DNA of 64,000 nucleotides from Terrimonas_A sp051954695 (GTDB taxonomy: Bacteria; Bacteroidota; Bacteroidia; Chitinophagales; Chitinophagaceae): assembly GCA_051954695.1 (NCBI GenBank), contig JBQCHL010000014.1:124001-188000 (forward strand). Reading direction: 5' to 3'. Each line of letters starts with the position of its first letter. Positions within the stretch are counted from its first letter, which is position 1. Both the position numbers and the translations under genes were made by a program. A model generated the notes under the pieces. It did no database searches. It saw only the letters and a program-made list of their open reading frames with translations, and had not been told where the DNA came from. Positions 17,425 to 26,133 of this stretch are shown here, piece after piece.

Positions 17425-17838
17425 ATGAAATACTCTTTAATACGCACATCATTTTTATTCCTGGCATTTGCCCTTTATATACAAACTGCCTTTGCACAGG
17501 CGGATGACGATTCATGTAAAGTGCTCCCCCGCTACACTGCTTCTTTTGAGGGAGTACAGGCCAAAGGCATGCTTTCTGTGGAAGATCTGGCTAAGATCAA
17601 AAAGTTAAAGCCCGAAGAAACCGGTATAACAATCATCCGATTTACTTATATTATTGACTGTGGTGAGGATTGCGAGCCTCATCAAAGAACTGTATACGGT
17701 GATACATTCTCAGAAGAAGACGCCAAAGCAATCCAGGCTATGAAAAGCAGGAATGTGCTGTCCCTTGAATGTATACTTGGAAAAGATAAAGACGGCAACC
17801 TGGTTTCCTTCAAGCCATTTCTTTATTATATCCGGTAA
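17425..17838 (+). CDS. Small secreted protein of unknown function
   Basis: 137 residues with a Sec signal peptide (hydrophobic 8-22, AFA cleavage motif before Gln 25). The mature part has four cysteines in pairs (DSC, DCGEDC, LEC) and a repeated Asp/Glu-rich character. I do not recognise the family. The start codon directly abuts the stop of the isoaspartyl peptidase gene (TAA-ATG), so the two are almost certainly co-transcribed and coupled. Confidence 0.7.
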   Translation: MKYSLIRTSFLFLAFALYIQTAFAQADDDSCKVLPRYTASFEGVQAKGMLSVEDLAKIKKLKPEETGITIIRFTYIIDCGEDCEPHQRTVYGDTFSEEDAKAIQAMKSRNVLSLECILGKDKDGNLVSFKPFLYYIR

Positions 17839-17856
17839 ATTCCGATTTTTGCATTC

Positions 17857-18546
17857 ATGAAAAAATATGCTGTAATAGTGGCTGGTGGTTCCGGCACAAG
17901 AATGGGCGCAAGCATCCCCAAACAGTTCATGTTGCTGAAAGATAAACCCGTTCTTTATTATTCCATTAAAGCTTTTGTTGACGCTTACCCCGATCTGCAG
18001 GTGATCCTGGTTCTACCGGTCGAATACATGGATATGGGACAGGAGATCATCGATGCTTATTTTGATAAAGACCGTATCCGAATCACTGCCGGAGGCGACA
18101 GCCGTTTTCAATCCGTAAAGAATGGACTGGAACTGGTAGAGGAAGAAGCTGTGGTGTTTGTACATGATGGGGTACGTTGCTTATTGTCAGGCGATCTGAT
18201 CCGCCGTTGTTATACAATGGCAATGGAAACCGGTAGCGCTATTCCTGTAGTTCCCAGTAAAGACAGCATCCGCATGCTCACGGAAGAAGGTAATGAAGCT
18301 GTAGACCGCAACCTGGTGATGCTGGTGCAGACCCCACAGGTATTTCACAGTAAGATATTGTTACCCGCCTTCCAGATAGATTATAAAGATAAATTCACTG
18401 ATGAAGCTACGGTAGTGGAAGCGTATGGACTTAAAGTATCTCTTGTGAATGGGGAAGAGAATAATATCAAGATAACAAGACCGGTAGATATGCTGCTGGC
18501 AGAAAAGTTATTGGATGAATCAGCCGCAGCAAGCTCCAATCCCTGA
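17857..18546 (+). CDS. ispD: 2-C-methyl-D-erythritol 4-phosphate cytidylyltransferase
   Basis: 229 residues. It catalyses MEP + CTP to CDP-methylerythritol in the non-mevalonate isoprenoid pathway. The nucleotide-binding loop AGGSGTRMGASIPKQF (about 9-24) has the key Arg 15 and Lys 22; FVHDGVRCLL, the conserved Asp-Gly-Val-Arg segment, and the C-terminal FTDEATVVEAYG and NIKITRPVD segments are present. It is 18 nt downstream of the secreted-protein gene. Its TGA stop abuts the stop codon of the convergent gene, forming TGATCA. Confidence 0.95.
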   Translation: MKKYAVIVAGGSGTRMGASIPKQFMLLKDKPVLYYSIKAFVDAYPDLQVILVLPVEYMDMGQEIIDAYFDKDRIRITAGGDSRFQSVKNGLELVEEEAVVFVHDGVRCLLSGDLIRRCYTMAMETGSAIPVVPSKDSIRMLTEEGNEAVDRNLVMLVQTPQVFHSKILLPAFQIDYKDKFTDEATVVEAYGLKVSLVNGEENNIKITRPVDMLLAEKLLDESAAASSNP

Positions 18547-19470
18547 TCATTTTTTCAGCCATCTCAGATAAAACGGCAACCTGTTCAATCTTACAGCCGA
18601 ATAGTTTTCTTCTGTAGCTCCAAAACTGCTATAGAAAAAAGCAAGGTTGCGTATATCCGAACCTTCAAAATCGAGTAGCATTTCCTCACCAGCATGATCT
18701 TTAATGAACGCATCGATCAGCGCATGCGAGGCACCCAGTGTACGGCCATCAGGATGATTGCCTACCAGGATATAATAAGCCCGGTTATGGGAAAAGAAAA
18801 ATACACAGGAGGCTATCAATTCGTCTTTGGAAGAAAAAATACCGTAGCAGATCGCCTGTTTTCTTTCATATAAGAAATCATAGAGCTTCCTGAAACGTTC
18901 AATATTATCTGTGGACTCTTTTGTATAACCACGCATCTGCAACACAGCCAGCTCTATTACTTTTTCAACAGGAACATCTTTTGTCGCCTTGCAGCCTAAT
19001 TGTAATGCTTTCTTTATATTTCTTTTTGTGTTCTCCCTGTATTGCTCATACAGTTCAGTGTAGGATTTATGCAGTGGCAGGACAAAATTCTTCCGTTGAT
19101 ATAAAGAAAACCGCTCAAGCGGGAAGATGTTTTTATGATTGAAATAAATATCCCAATATAAGTACCTCGAAGGAACAGCATCCAGGAATGATTGCAGAAG
19201 GCCTGCTGTAATATTATTACCAAACACACCCAGCTGGGCTGCCAAAAATGGCTGATAAAGATAGGCTACTCCATATTTTTTATGCCAGGTCAATGGCATC
19301 ACAGCTTCATAATCGCCATACACCAGCGCATTCCATTGCCTCGACATATTATCCAGGTAATAAGAATATCCATAGATCAGGCCATTGGAAGCATTCACAA
19401 CACAATGATCCCATTTCCAGAAATCAATTTCCTTATATGTCAGGTATTGTATGTGAAATGACTGACTCAT
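18547..19470 (-). CDS. FemAB/GNAT-like acyltransferase
   Basis: 307 residues. The layout, two successive GNAT-like halves with ENTKRNIKKAL near residue 148 and a C-terminal YYILVGNHPDGRTLGASHALI, LLDFEGSDIRNLAFFYSSFGA pattern, is that of FemAB-like/peptidoglycan or exopolysaccharide-linked aminoacyl/acyltransferases. Substrate and donor are unknown. Its ATG overlaps the stop of the M1 metallopeptidase gene by 4 nt (ATGA), so the two are translationally coupled. It converges with ispD with no intervening base. No signal peptide is seen. Confidence 0.7.
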   Translation of the reverse strand: MSQSFHIQYLTYKEIDFWKWDHCVVNASNGLIYGYSYYLDNMSRQWNALVYGDYEAVMPLTWHKKYGVAYLYQPFLAAQLGVFGNNITAGLLQSFLDAVPSRYLYWDIYFNHKNIFPLERFSLYQRKNFVLPLHKSYTELYEQYRENTKRNIKKALQLGCKATKDVPVEKVIELAVLQMRGYTKESTDNIERFRKLYDFLYERKQAICYGIFSSKDELIASCVFFFSHNRAYYILVGNHPDGRTLGASHALIDAFIKDHAGEEMLLDFEGSDIRNLAFFYSSFGATEENYSAVRLNRLPFYLRWLKK

Positions 19471-22340
19471 TCAAATGGTATGTCCCTAACAAACTTGCGC
19501 ATCCTGAAATGAGAAATATCAATGGAAAAAGAGATTTTTTTCAGGAACCTGTTTTCAGGTATGGTTGACCGTATATAATCTTTATACAATTTACTATACA
19601 GCAGTGGTATATAGATATTCACTGTCTCTTTCAGTAAAGGTATATGCAAGCCTGCATCAAAAAGGAAACGGTCCTGGCCCGAAGTCCTTTTCCAGCTTTC
19701 TGCGCTTGTGCCGATATCCAGGAATACTTTTAAAGGGATTTTCACTGGCAACAGGTTAAGCGGGTTGAGATGGGAGGGGATAGAGGAACTCAGGTTAATA
19801 GCCGCCAGCCAATCATCTGTTTTACCCACCTTATTTGAAAGCAGATCTGTCCTTATTTTAAATCCTCCATCCCTTACCATGATCTGCTGGCTTGATGTTC
19901 CTTCAAATTCATTACGGCCAACAAAATAATCACTGTAAGTATAGTCCTCATAACCATTAGGCCCTGTCATGTTAAGATGATAACGGTCCGTTTCAGATTG
20001 CTTGGTAAATGTTTTAGAGGTCGTATAAAAGAATTTTCCGGCAAACAACCGGAGATCCAATCCGCCCCCCTTTGGATAGTTGAAAAAATAATTACCGGTA
20101 AAACCTGCACGGATAAAATCTTTTCCCTGCTCGAGCTTAAGTTCTCCGCGATAAGGATACAATACCCGGTTATTTTCCCAAACCAGCATCAGTTGGTTAA
20201 GTGTGCGATTGTTGGATATAACGCTGTATTTGTTTTCTATAGTAGTGTCAGCTCCGGTTATTGTTGTGTCGCGATAAAAACGCAAAGCTTCTTCAGTAAT
20301 AAAAAATGTTTTGAATTGCAGGAAGCGGTTAAGCGTGCTTCGTGGATTACGTTCTTTTAATGTCAGCCGGAGAGAAGGCACTATTTTATGAAAAGACATA
20401 TAAGTGGTCTTGTCATCGTCCTTGAACCGGTTGATGCCAAATGCAGATGCACTAAGCCCCAGGTTTATTCTCCGGAATGCTCCATCAGGGAAGAAGGAAT
20501 AATTGATCAGACCGGTACCGGTCAGTTTTTTTGTAGCAATGCCATACATCGGTGCTACAAAAAACTGTAATCGTGATGCAGGAAGTTTATAATTCGTTAT
20601 AAAAATACCTGCCATTAACCTATCATACCTGTTGACGCCGATTGCTGGCCCAATGCTGATAAGATTGGCAACTGGTGACCGGATATATGATGCATAAGAT
20701 TTCAGGTCAAGAATAAAAGCAGCTTTTGTACCTGTTCTGTGTTGATCGGGTAAAACTCCTGTTGTGTTCAGGTAAGAAAACAAACTGTCTTGCTCAATGC
20801 CCAGGCTTTCACTGATGCTTGCCTTAAGATCTTCCGGCCCCGGATGCTTGAATTTCCATTGTTGATAATAATGTTGAAAGGCTTTATCCAGTTGAGACCT
20901 TCCGGTTTTCTGTTCAAGGTAATCGAGCCAGGCGGCTGTTTTTATATAAGCAACGAGGGGATAGTTATAGGAAGAAAGACTGTCGCTGGTGGTATTGATT
21001 GGCTGGTCGCGATGGATCGCTGCTATTGATTCAAACAACAATCTTTCCGCATCTTCTATAAGGAAACTGGACTTGCCAAGCCGTGTATCTCCCTTGAGAC
21101 CGTATTTATAACGGACATAACGATTACCATAATAAGTATTTATCCCTTCATCCATCCAGGGATGGAGGCGCTCATTGCTGGCAAGTATGCCATAAAACCA
21201 GTTATGTCCTATCTCATGCTCGATCGTACGGTCAAGGTGGCCTATGTCTGCTGTAGGGACTATCACTGTGATCGTAGGGTATTCCATTCCTCCACCAGCA
21301 CTGAGCGGCCCCTCTACTACACTTATAACAGAATAAGGATACTCGCCAATCCACTCACTCCGGCTTCTTACAGCATCTTTTGCAAAGGACAGGCTCTTCT
21401 TCCAACTTGTTTTTTCTGCAGGTAAATAATAGCTGCCGACTTCAATGATCTTACCTGAAGGAAGGCGGCAGGTGTCGAGATCAACAATAAAACGCTTATC
21501 AGCAAACCAGGCGAAATCATGTATACGGTCCTGGCGGAACTGAAGCATTTTAGTCCGTTGAGATGAAACAGGAAATTGCTGCTGAACCGTTTTATATCCT
21601 CCGCCTTTTGTTTTGATCTTTTTCTTTAGCGGCTCCCAATTAAAATCCTTCCTTGTGCGAAGCCATTCTTTTTCCCTGGCGTCCTGCAATTCCCCTGTAG
21701 CAGCTACTACATAATTATCCGGCACTGTAATATTCACGTCGAAGCTGCCAAACTCGCTGTAAAATTCACCCTGGTCGAGATAGGGCATAGGGTGCCAGCC
21801 ATCCTTGTCGTATACTGCTGGCTTGGGATACCATTGCGTTACCTGGTAGCTTTCCCCATCATGACCGCCTCTGGAGAAATTATTAGGTAGTTGCACATGA
21901 AAAGGTGTTGTGACCAGGATTTTTTGCCCTGGCAATAATGGTGAAGGAAGGATCAGTTGTATGATATCGATATGCTGTGGATGATCTGCTGTTTCCGCGG
22001 TTATATCATTCACTTTAAAATCCAGCTTATTGATATAGCCCTTTTGCTCTTTACCGGAAAAATAAAAATCAGTATTCCCGTTTTCCAACTGCTGATCTGT
22101 AAATGTAGTCTTATCATTTTTATAGGCATTCGGCCAAAGATGTATCCAGATAAAACGAAGCGTATCAGGTGAATGATTGATGTATTCCATCCGTTCAAAT
22201 CCATCGAGGCTATGCTGCCTGTCGTTCAGCGACACATCAATGGAATAATTCACTTCCTGTTGCCAGTATGGACGCTGGGCCTGGGCATTAAAAAAGAAAC
22301 TACAGCTTATGAGGAAGAAAAAGAGTTTTACTGGTTGCAT
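19467..22340 (-). CDS. Secreted M1-family metallopeptidase fused to a beta-barrel-like C-terminal half
   Basis: 957 residues from the ATG at 22340; a GTG at 22373 lies in repeat DNA and is rejected. Signal peptide about 1-22 (NAQAQ). The M1 domain fills about 25-550: GGGMEYP at 349-355, zinc ligands His 375 and His 379 in HEIGHNW, and third ligand Glu 398 with the correct 18-residue gap. From about residue 560 on, no known peptidase helical domain is seen. Instead there are many alternating hydrophobic/polar stretches rich in Tyr, Phe and Gly (for example RINLGLSASAFG, FTGNYFFNYP), ending KKISFSIDISHF about 11 residues from the end, much like an outer-membrane beta-barrel. A surface or outer-membrane aminopeptidase is the inferred role. 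Confidence 0.85.
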   Translation of the reverse strand: MQPVKLFFFLISCSFFFNAQAQRPYWQQEVNYSIDVSLNDRQHSLDGFERMEYINHSPDTLRFIWIHLWPNAYKNDKTTFTDQQLENGNTDFYFSGKEQKGYINKLDFKVNDITAETADHPQHIDIIQLILPSPLLPGQKILVTTPFHVQLPNNFSRGGHDGESYQVTQWYPKPAVYDKDGWHPMPYLDQGEFYSEFGSFDVNITVPDNYVVAATGELQDAREKEWLRTRKDFNWEPLKKKIKTKGGGYKTVQQQFPVSSQRTKMLQFRQDRIHDFAWFADKRFIVDLDTCRLPSGKIIEVGSYYLPAEKTSWKKSLSFAKDAVRSRSEWIGEYPYSVISVVEGPLSAGGGMEYPTITVIVPTADIGHLDRTIEHEIGHNWFYGILASNERLHPWMDEGINTYYGNRYVRYKYGLKGDTRLGKSSFLIEDAERLLFESIAAIHRDQPINTTSDSLSSYNYPLVAYIKTAAWLDYLEQKTGRSQLDKAFQHYYQQWKFKHPGPEDLKASISESLGIEQDSLFSYLNTTGVLPDQHRTGTKAAFILDLKSYASYIRSPVANLISIGPAIGVNRYDRLMAGIFITNYKLPASRLQFFVAPMYGIATKKLTGTGLINYSFFPDGAFRRINLGLSASAFGINRFKDDDKTTYMSFHKIVPSLRLTLKERNPRSTLNRFLQFKTFFITEEALRFYRDTTITGADTTIENKYSVISNNRTLNQLMLVWENNRVLYPYRGELKLEQGKDFIRAGFTGNYFFNYPKGGGLDLRLFAGKFFYTTSKTFTKQSETDRYHLNMTGPNGYEDYTYSDYFVGRNEFEGTSSQQIMVRDGGFKIRTDLLSNKVGKTDDWLAAINLSSSIPSHLNPLNLLPVKIPLKVFLDIGTSAESWKRTSGQDRFLFDAGLHIPLLKETVNIYIPLLYSKLYKDYIRSTIPENRFLKKISFSIDISHFRMRKFVRDIPFE

Positions 22341-22369
22341 TGGCTGGTTTAATGTAAGGGATGCTGTGC

Positions 22370-22418
22370 CCACCGAAGCCTTGGCGCAGGCGGGCCGGCC
22401 CCGGACTTGATCCGGGGC
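22370..22418 (+). repeat. Dispersed GC-rich palindromic repeat, copy D
   Basis: CCACCGAAGCCTTGGCGCAG (22370-22389) resembles the CCGAAGC words of copies A-C, and is followed by a perfect hairpin GCCCCGGA (22398-22405)/TCCGGGGC (22411-22418) with a 5-nt loop. It lies 9 nt after the stop of the sugar transferase gene (minus strand) and just before the peptidase gene, where it may serve as a transcript end or stability element. Its GC content stands out from its surroundings. Confidence 0.65.
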
Positions 22419-22426
22419 AAAAATAC

Positions 22427-23851
22427 TTATTTCCCCTTGCCTTTAAAAATGATCCGGAGGGTATGTATCATGATCTTGAAATCGAGAAGCAGCGATACAT
22501 TTTCGATATAAACCAGGTCGGATTTGCTGCGTTCGATCATCTGTTCAATGTTTTCTGCATATCCAAACTGGATCATCCCCCAACTGCTGAGACCAGGTTT
22601 TACTTTCAACAGGTATTTGTAATAGGGAAACCGGGCCACTATCTGGTCGATGAAAAAACGGCGCTCAGGGCGGGGCCCAACAAAGCTCATGTCTCCTTTC
22701 AGGATATTCCATAGCTGGGGAAGCTCGTCCAGCCTCCATTTTCGCATCACTTTGCCCCAGCGGGTAATGCGGGGATCATTGTCAGAAGAAAGAACAGGGC
22801 CATTCTCTTCCGCATTTACGATCATGGACCTGAACTTGTACATCATAAAAGGCTTTCCTTTATAACCGATCCTTTCCTGCACATAAAATACAGGACCTTT
22901 GGATGATAATACCAGGCGGATCACTGTATAAAGCATCAGCGGAAAAAGAAACATCAATGCTGCAGTTGCAGTTACCACATCTATTAGCCGTTTGATATGC
23001 TGCTGCCATTCAGGCATCAGCCCTGTATTCAAATCTATGAGCGCAGGGCCCATTACATTATTGGTTTTAACGGAACCCGAGAGTATATCCATTGTATCTG
23101 GCTGGATCTTTATGGATACATCTTTTTCACTTAACTGGGCAACCAGGTTTTCCAGCAGGCTGCTTTCTGATTTTTCCAGGGCAAGCACTACCAGTTGAAC
23201 ATTGTTTTTATCTATCAATCTTTCCAATTCCGGTAGAGTTCCCAGCAATGGCAATGGCGAAGAATTGGTATCAGCATCAGCCGGACTGGCGAATCCAATA
23301 TAGCGGTAACCTCCATCGTGAAGGTTCTTTTTAGTTCTCTGAAATATGCTTGTGGCATTTTCCCGGTTGCCTATGATCAGGGCATTGAAATAAACATCAC
23401 CATTGAGCAATTGTTGTTTCACTTTTCTTAACACCAGCCACCGGCCAAAAAAGACAAGGAGAAAGTTAAGCAGAAGCAGCAGTAGAAAAGCTTTGTTGTA
23501 ATAGGCAGCCGCAGATATGGTATCATTCCTCACATCGTCCATTACAAAAAAGAAAAACAATACAGAAGTTCCGATCAGTGTGCAGATCAGGGTGGAACTG
23601 AATTCATACAACCTGGATTTTGCATACAGGGAATGATAGGAGCCAGCAATGGTAAACAAAGCCAGCCAGCCCATAGGGATAAAAAGAACGCCTATCCAGA
23701 AATGATAGTCCGTTTGCCACAGGCTGCTTGCCGGAATGTCTTTTTCCAGCAAAGCCTTTCTTATAAAATAGTAAACCGCCCAGGCAAGGGCAGACATGAG
23801 ATAATCAACTGCAACATACCAGGCGATGGATATTTGTTTGCCTGTACTCAT
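22427..23851 (-). CDS. Undecaprenyl-phosphate sugar phosphotransferase (WcaJ-like)
   Basis: 474 residues. The N-terminal half has four or five membrane helices followed by a nucleotide-fold segment with a GNRENATSIF motif. The C-terminal catalytic domain (about 285-474) has the hallmarks of bacterial sugar transferases: a hydrophobic helix after KRLIDVVTATAAL, FYVQERIGYKGKPFMMYKFRSM, WGKVMRKWRLDELPQLWNILKGDMSFVGPRPE, with the Asp-Glu of the active site. It starts exopolysaccharide, capsule or O-antigen synthesis by moving sugar-1-phosphate from a UDP sugar to undecaprenyl phosphate. It follows the oxidoreductase gene by one base, so they form an operon. Confidence 0.92.
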   Translation of the reverse strand: MSTGKQISIAWYVAVDYLMSALAWAVYYFIRKALLEKDIPASSLWQTDYHFWIGVLFIPMGWLALFTIAGSYHSLYAKSRLYEFSSTLICTLIGTSVLFFFFVMDDVRNDTISAAAYYNKAFLLLLLLNFLLVFFGRWLVLRKVKQQLLNGDVYFNALIIGNRENATSIFQRTKKNLHDGGYRYIGFASPADADTNSSPLPLLGTLPELERLIDKNNVQLVVLALEKSESSLLENLVAQLSEKDVSIKIQPDTMDILSGSVKTNNVMGPALIDLNTGLMPEWQQHIKRLIDVVTATAALMFLFPLMLYTVIRLVLSSKGPVFYVQERIGYKGKPFMMYKFRSMIVNAEENGPVLSSDNDPRITRWGKVMRKWRLDELPQLWNILKGDMSFVGPRPERRFFIDQIVARFPYYKYLLKVKPGLSSWGMIQFGYAENIEQMIERSKSDLVYIENVSLLLDFKIMIHTLRIIFKGKGK

Positions 23852-23852
23852 A

Positions 23853-24827
23853 TCAGTGGGTGATCACATTATTCCCGATCTTCTGCAGGATCTTGTGTGC
23901 TACATCCATGGCCATAAAGCCGTCTATTTCTGAAACGATCGGTTTGGTGTTGTTAAGAATGGCTGCTTTAAATTCTTCCAGTTCTTTTTTAATAGCGTTT
24001 ACTTCGGGCACAGCAGGATTGGCCACAGCGATTGTTTTAACACCGGAAGGCGTTTCTATATCAAAAGCAAATACATTGGAATCCTGCGCTTCCTTCAGCT
24101 TAATGATTTCTGTTTTTTTATTGAGGAAATCGATGCCGATATACGCATCTTTCTGGAACAATCGCATTTTCCGCATCTTTTTCATGGAAATACGGCTGCT
24201 GGTAAGATTGGCCACGCATCCATTGTGAAATTCGATGCGGACGTTGGCGATATCTGGTGTTTCCGTCATCACGCCCACACCGCTGGCAGAGATCGATTTT
24301 ACATCACTCTTCACAATGCTGAGCACGATATCAATATCATGGATCATAAGATCGAGGATCACGCTCACTTCAGTACCACGCGGGTTGAACTGCGCCAGGC
24401 GGTGCACCTCAATAAACATCGGGTTAAGGGCTACATCCTTCAGGGCAAGAAAAGCAGGGTTGAACCTTTCCACATGGCCTACCTGCACTTTACTGCCTGA
24501 TTCCTCTGCCAGTTTTACCAGTTGACGGGCTTCCTCCATGGTATGGGCCAGCGGTTTTTCCACAAAAACATGCTTCCCCTTTTTGATCGCTTTTTCACAC
24601 CACTGGAAATGGTGATTGGTAGGAGTGACCACATCAATGGCATCGCAGGCATCCATCAGCGCATCAGGGTCAAGAAAACGGGGGAGCTGATATTTTTCAG
24701 AGACCTCCCTGGCCGTATCATCATGCGGATCATAAAAACCCACGAGGTCCACACCGGGTATCTCTTTCCAGTTGTTCAAATGAAATTTGCCCAGGTGGCC
24801 AACGCCATACAATCCGATCTTTAGCAT
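23853..24827 (-). CDS. Gfo/Idh/MocA-family NAD(P)-dependent oxidoreductase
   Basis: 324 residues. The Rossmann fold begins IGLYGVGHLGKFHLNNW (GxGxxG-like). The family signature EKPLAHT is at residues 90-96, with the catalytic Lys 91 in EKP, and a C-terminal alpha/beta substrate domain follows. Such enzymes oxidise or reduce sugar hydroxyls. Because it is one base upstream of a polysaccharide-initiating sugar transferase, a role in making a nucleotide sugar (for example a UDP-hexosamine/uronate step) is likely, though exact chemistry is unknown. Promoter at 24845-24875. Confidence 0.9.
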   Translation of the reverse strand: MLKIGLYGVGHLGKFHLNNWKEIPGVDLVGFYDPHDDTAREVSEKYQLPRFLDPDALMDACDAIDVVTPTNHHFQWCEKAIKKGKHVFVEKPLAHTMEEARQLVKLAEESGSKVQVGHVERFNPAFLALKDVALNPMFIEVHRLAQFNPRGTEVSVILDLMIHDIDIVLSIVKSDVKSISASGVGVMTETPDIANVRIEFHNGCVANLTSSRISMKKMRKMRLFQKDAYIGIDFLNKKTEIIKLKEAQDSNVFAFDIETPSGVKTIAVANPAVPEVNAIKKELEEFKAAILNNTKPIVSEIDGFMAMDVAHKILQKIGNNVITH

Positions 24828-24844
24828 AAGAATGAATTAATGCC

Positions 24845-24875
24845 CAAAGATAAAGATTGGCGCCAGCAGATAAAA
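24845..24875 (-). promoter_or_regulatory. Promoter of the oxidoreductase/sugar transferase operon
   Basis: On the minus strand: TTTT (24875-24872), a 19-nt spacer, then TATCTTTG (24852-24845), a good -7 element. The start should be near 24839, leaving a leader of about 12 nt before the ATG at 24827. Confidence 0.65.
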
Positions 24876-24877
24876 TA

Positions 24878-25627
24878 TTAGTTCAGCATGGTGGAACGGG
24901 CGGAATAAGAAACGCCCGGTTCATAAATAAAGAAACAGGTGTTATCCCTTATAGTATTGATAATAGGCTGTGCTTCTTTTTCAGGAACTGCAGGGCATCC
25001 CAGGCTTCGGCCAATATAGCCCTGGCTTGATGCATAGGACTCATCAACGTAATCTGCTCCATGCACCACGATGGCCCGGTTATAAGCATTATCATTAATG
25101 CCCTTTTCCACGCCATTTAACTTAAGCGAATAGCCGTGTTTACCATTGTATGTTTCTCCTGTGATATAAAAACCGGGACTGCTTTTATAAGAAGAGGACA
25201 GGTTGGAAAATGAAGTAGCCAGTTCCTTACCGGAGTTGCGCCCATGCGCTACAAGGGTTTGGAAAAGGACTTTATATTGTTTCAGGTCCAGGATATATAA
25301 GCGCTTGTGGCTGCTGGGCTGACTGAAATCGGCGATAGCCAGCACAGCAGGATTGCTGAGCCGGCCTTCATGAAATAATTTGTTCCAGCCTTTTTGTGCA
25401 TACTCAAAAGCCTCGCGGCTCAGGCCAATGCTGTCTAAGCGAAGGCTATCATAAATGGACTTTCCGCCAGAAAAAGGCGAAAGACTATCCGTTTTTGTTT
25501 TGTCTGGCGCAAATGCGGCAAAAGTGCGTGAACCGAAAACATTTTTGCCAAATGCAAATGACAAATGCAATAACGCAATTAACAAGGCCGAAACAAGTAA
25601 ATAAGTTCCCTTTAATTTTTTCTTCAT
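24878..25627 (-). CDS. Murein L,D-transpeptidase catalytic-domain protein (YkuD_2-like)
   Basis: 249 residues with a signal peptide or signal anchor (hydrophobic about 9-26). The catalytic region reads RAIVVHGADYVDESY...GYIGRSLGCPAVP, with the predicted catalytic pair His 189 and Cys 211. This is the pattern of the YkuD_2 family, whose members cross-link or modify peptidoglycan in the periplasm. Full length for the family. It is monocistronic on the minus strand with no clear promoter: the upstream DNA has only weak TACCTTAA-like matches. Confidence 0.85.
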   Translation of the reverse strand: MKKKLKGTYLLVSALLIALLHLSFAFGKNVFGSRTFAAFAPDKTKTDSLSPFSGGKSIYDSLRLDSIGLSREAFEYAQKGWNKLFHEGRLSNPAVLAIADFSQPSSHKRLYILDLKQYKVLFQTLVAHGRNSGKELATSFSNLSSSYKSSPGFYITGETYNGKHGYSLKLNGVEKGINDNAYNRAIVVHGADYVDESYASSQGYIGRSLGCPAVPEKEAQPIINTIRDNTCFFIYEPGVSYSARSTMLN

Positions 25628-25953
25628 GTTTACAGATTAACCATCCACCCGGGGGAGGATATTCAATTTTTTAAGGTAAAAAAATGACAACGCAATGCAA
25701 TTTCTCAGAGTTGATTGCTGATGATTAAAATCCTTCCCGGGCAGTGATGGTTATTGGTAGTACGCCTGAAATCGGCATCGAAAGATTGGCAAAGTTAGGT
25801 ATTTTAACCGGCAGGACAGACTTTTTTTCTGAATACAATAATTACCTGCCCTTAATCATATACGGAGAAGATTATATGTATTATGGGTTATGAGTTATGT
25901 TATAAGTGTTTGTTTCCCAAAAAAGTTTAAGTTTTTCTAAAACGACCCCTTCT

Positions 25954-26003
25954 CGTCCTTCCCGCCTTACCGGTAAAAACTTACCGGTAAGGCGGGAAGG
26001 ACG
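25954..26003 (+). repeat. Perfect 23-bp inverted repeat with 4-nt loop
   Basis: The left arm 25954-25976 and right arm 25981-26003 are exact reverse complements around AAAC. Each arm is itself internally symmetric at its tip (TTACCGGTAA). No T-run follows, so it is neither a usual terminator nor an obvious operator; it resembles the end of a small mobile or REP-like element. Confidence 0.85.
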
Positions 26004-26072
26004 GGAAGGATGGACTTATGAGGAGCATTTGATATTATAATAGCTAATCCTTTGCATTAATTAGCCGGGTAT

Positions 26073-26102
26073 TTTGGCGGGGGTGAAAATGTGCTAATTT
26101 TC
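26073..26102 (+). promoter_or_regulatory. Candidate promoter of the GH31 gene
   Basis: TTTG (26073-26076), an 18-nt spacer, then TAATTTTC (26095-26102), a near match of TAnnTTTG. The predicted start near 26108 leaves a 25-nt leader. Confidence 0.4.
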
Positions 26103-26133
26103 ATTGTTTTAGAATTCAAAAACCTGGCTGCTT

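Larger units (their letters stand above)
25628..26133. other. 506-nt divergent intergenic region
   Basis: No coding frame is supported. It separates the L,D-transpeptidase (minus) from the GH31 gene (plus). The only clear structures are the perfect 23-bp palindrome at 25954-26003 and a probable promoter at 26073-26102 for GH31. I see no riboswitch or regulator motif I can name. Confidence 0.6.
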
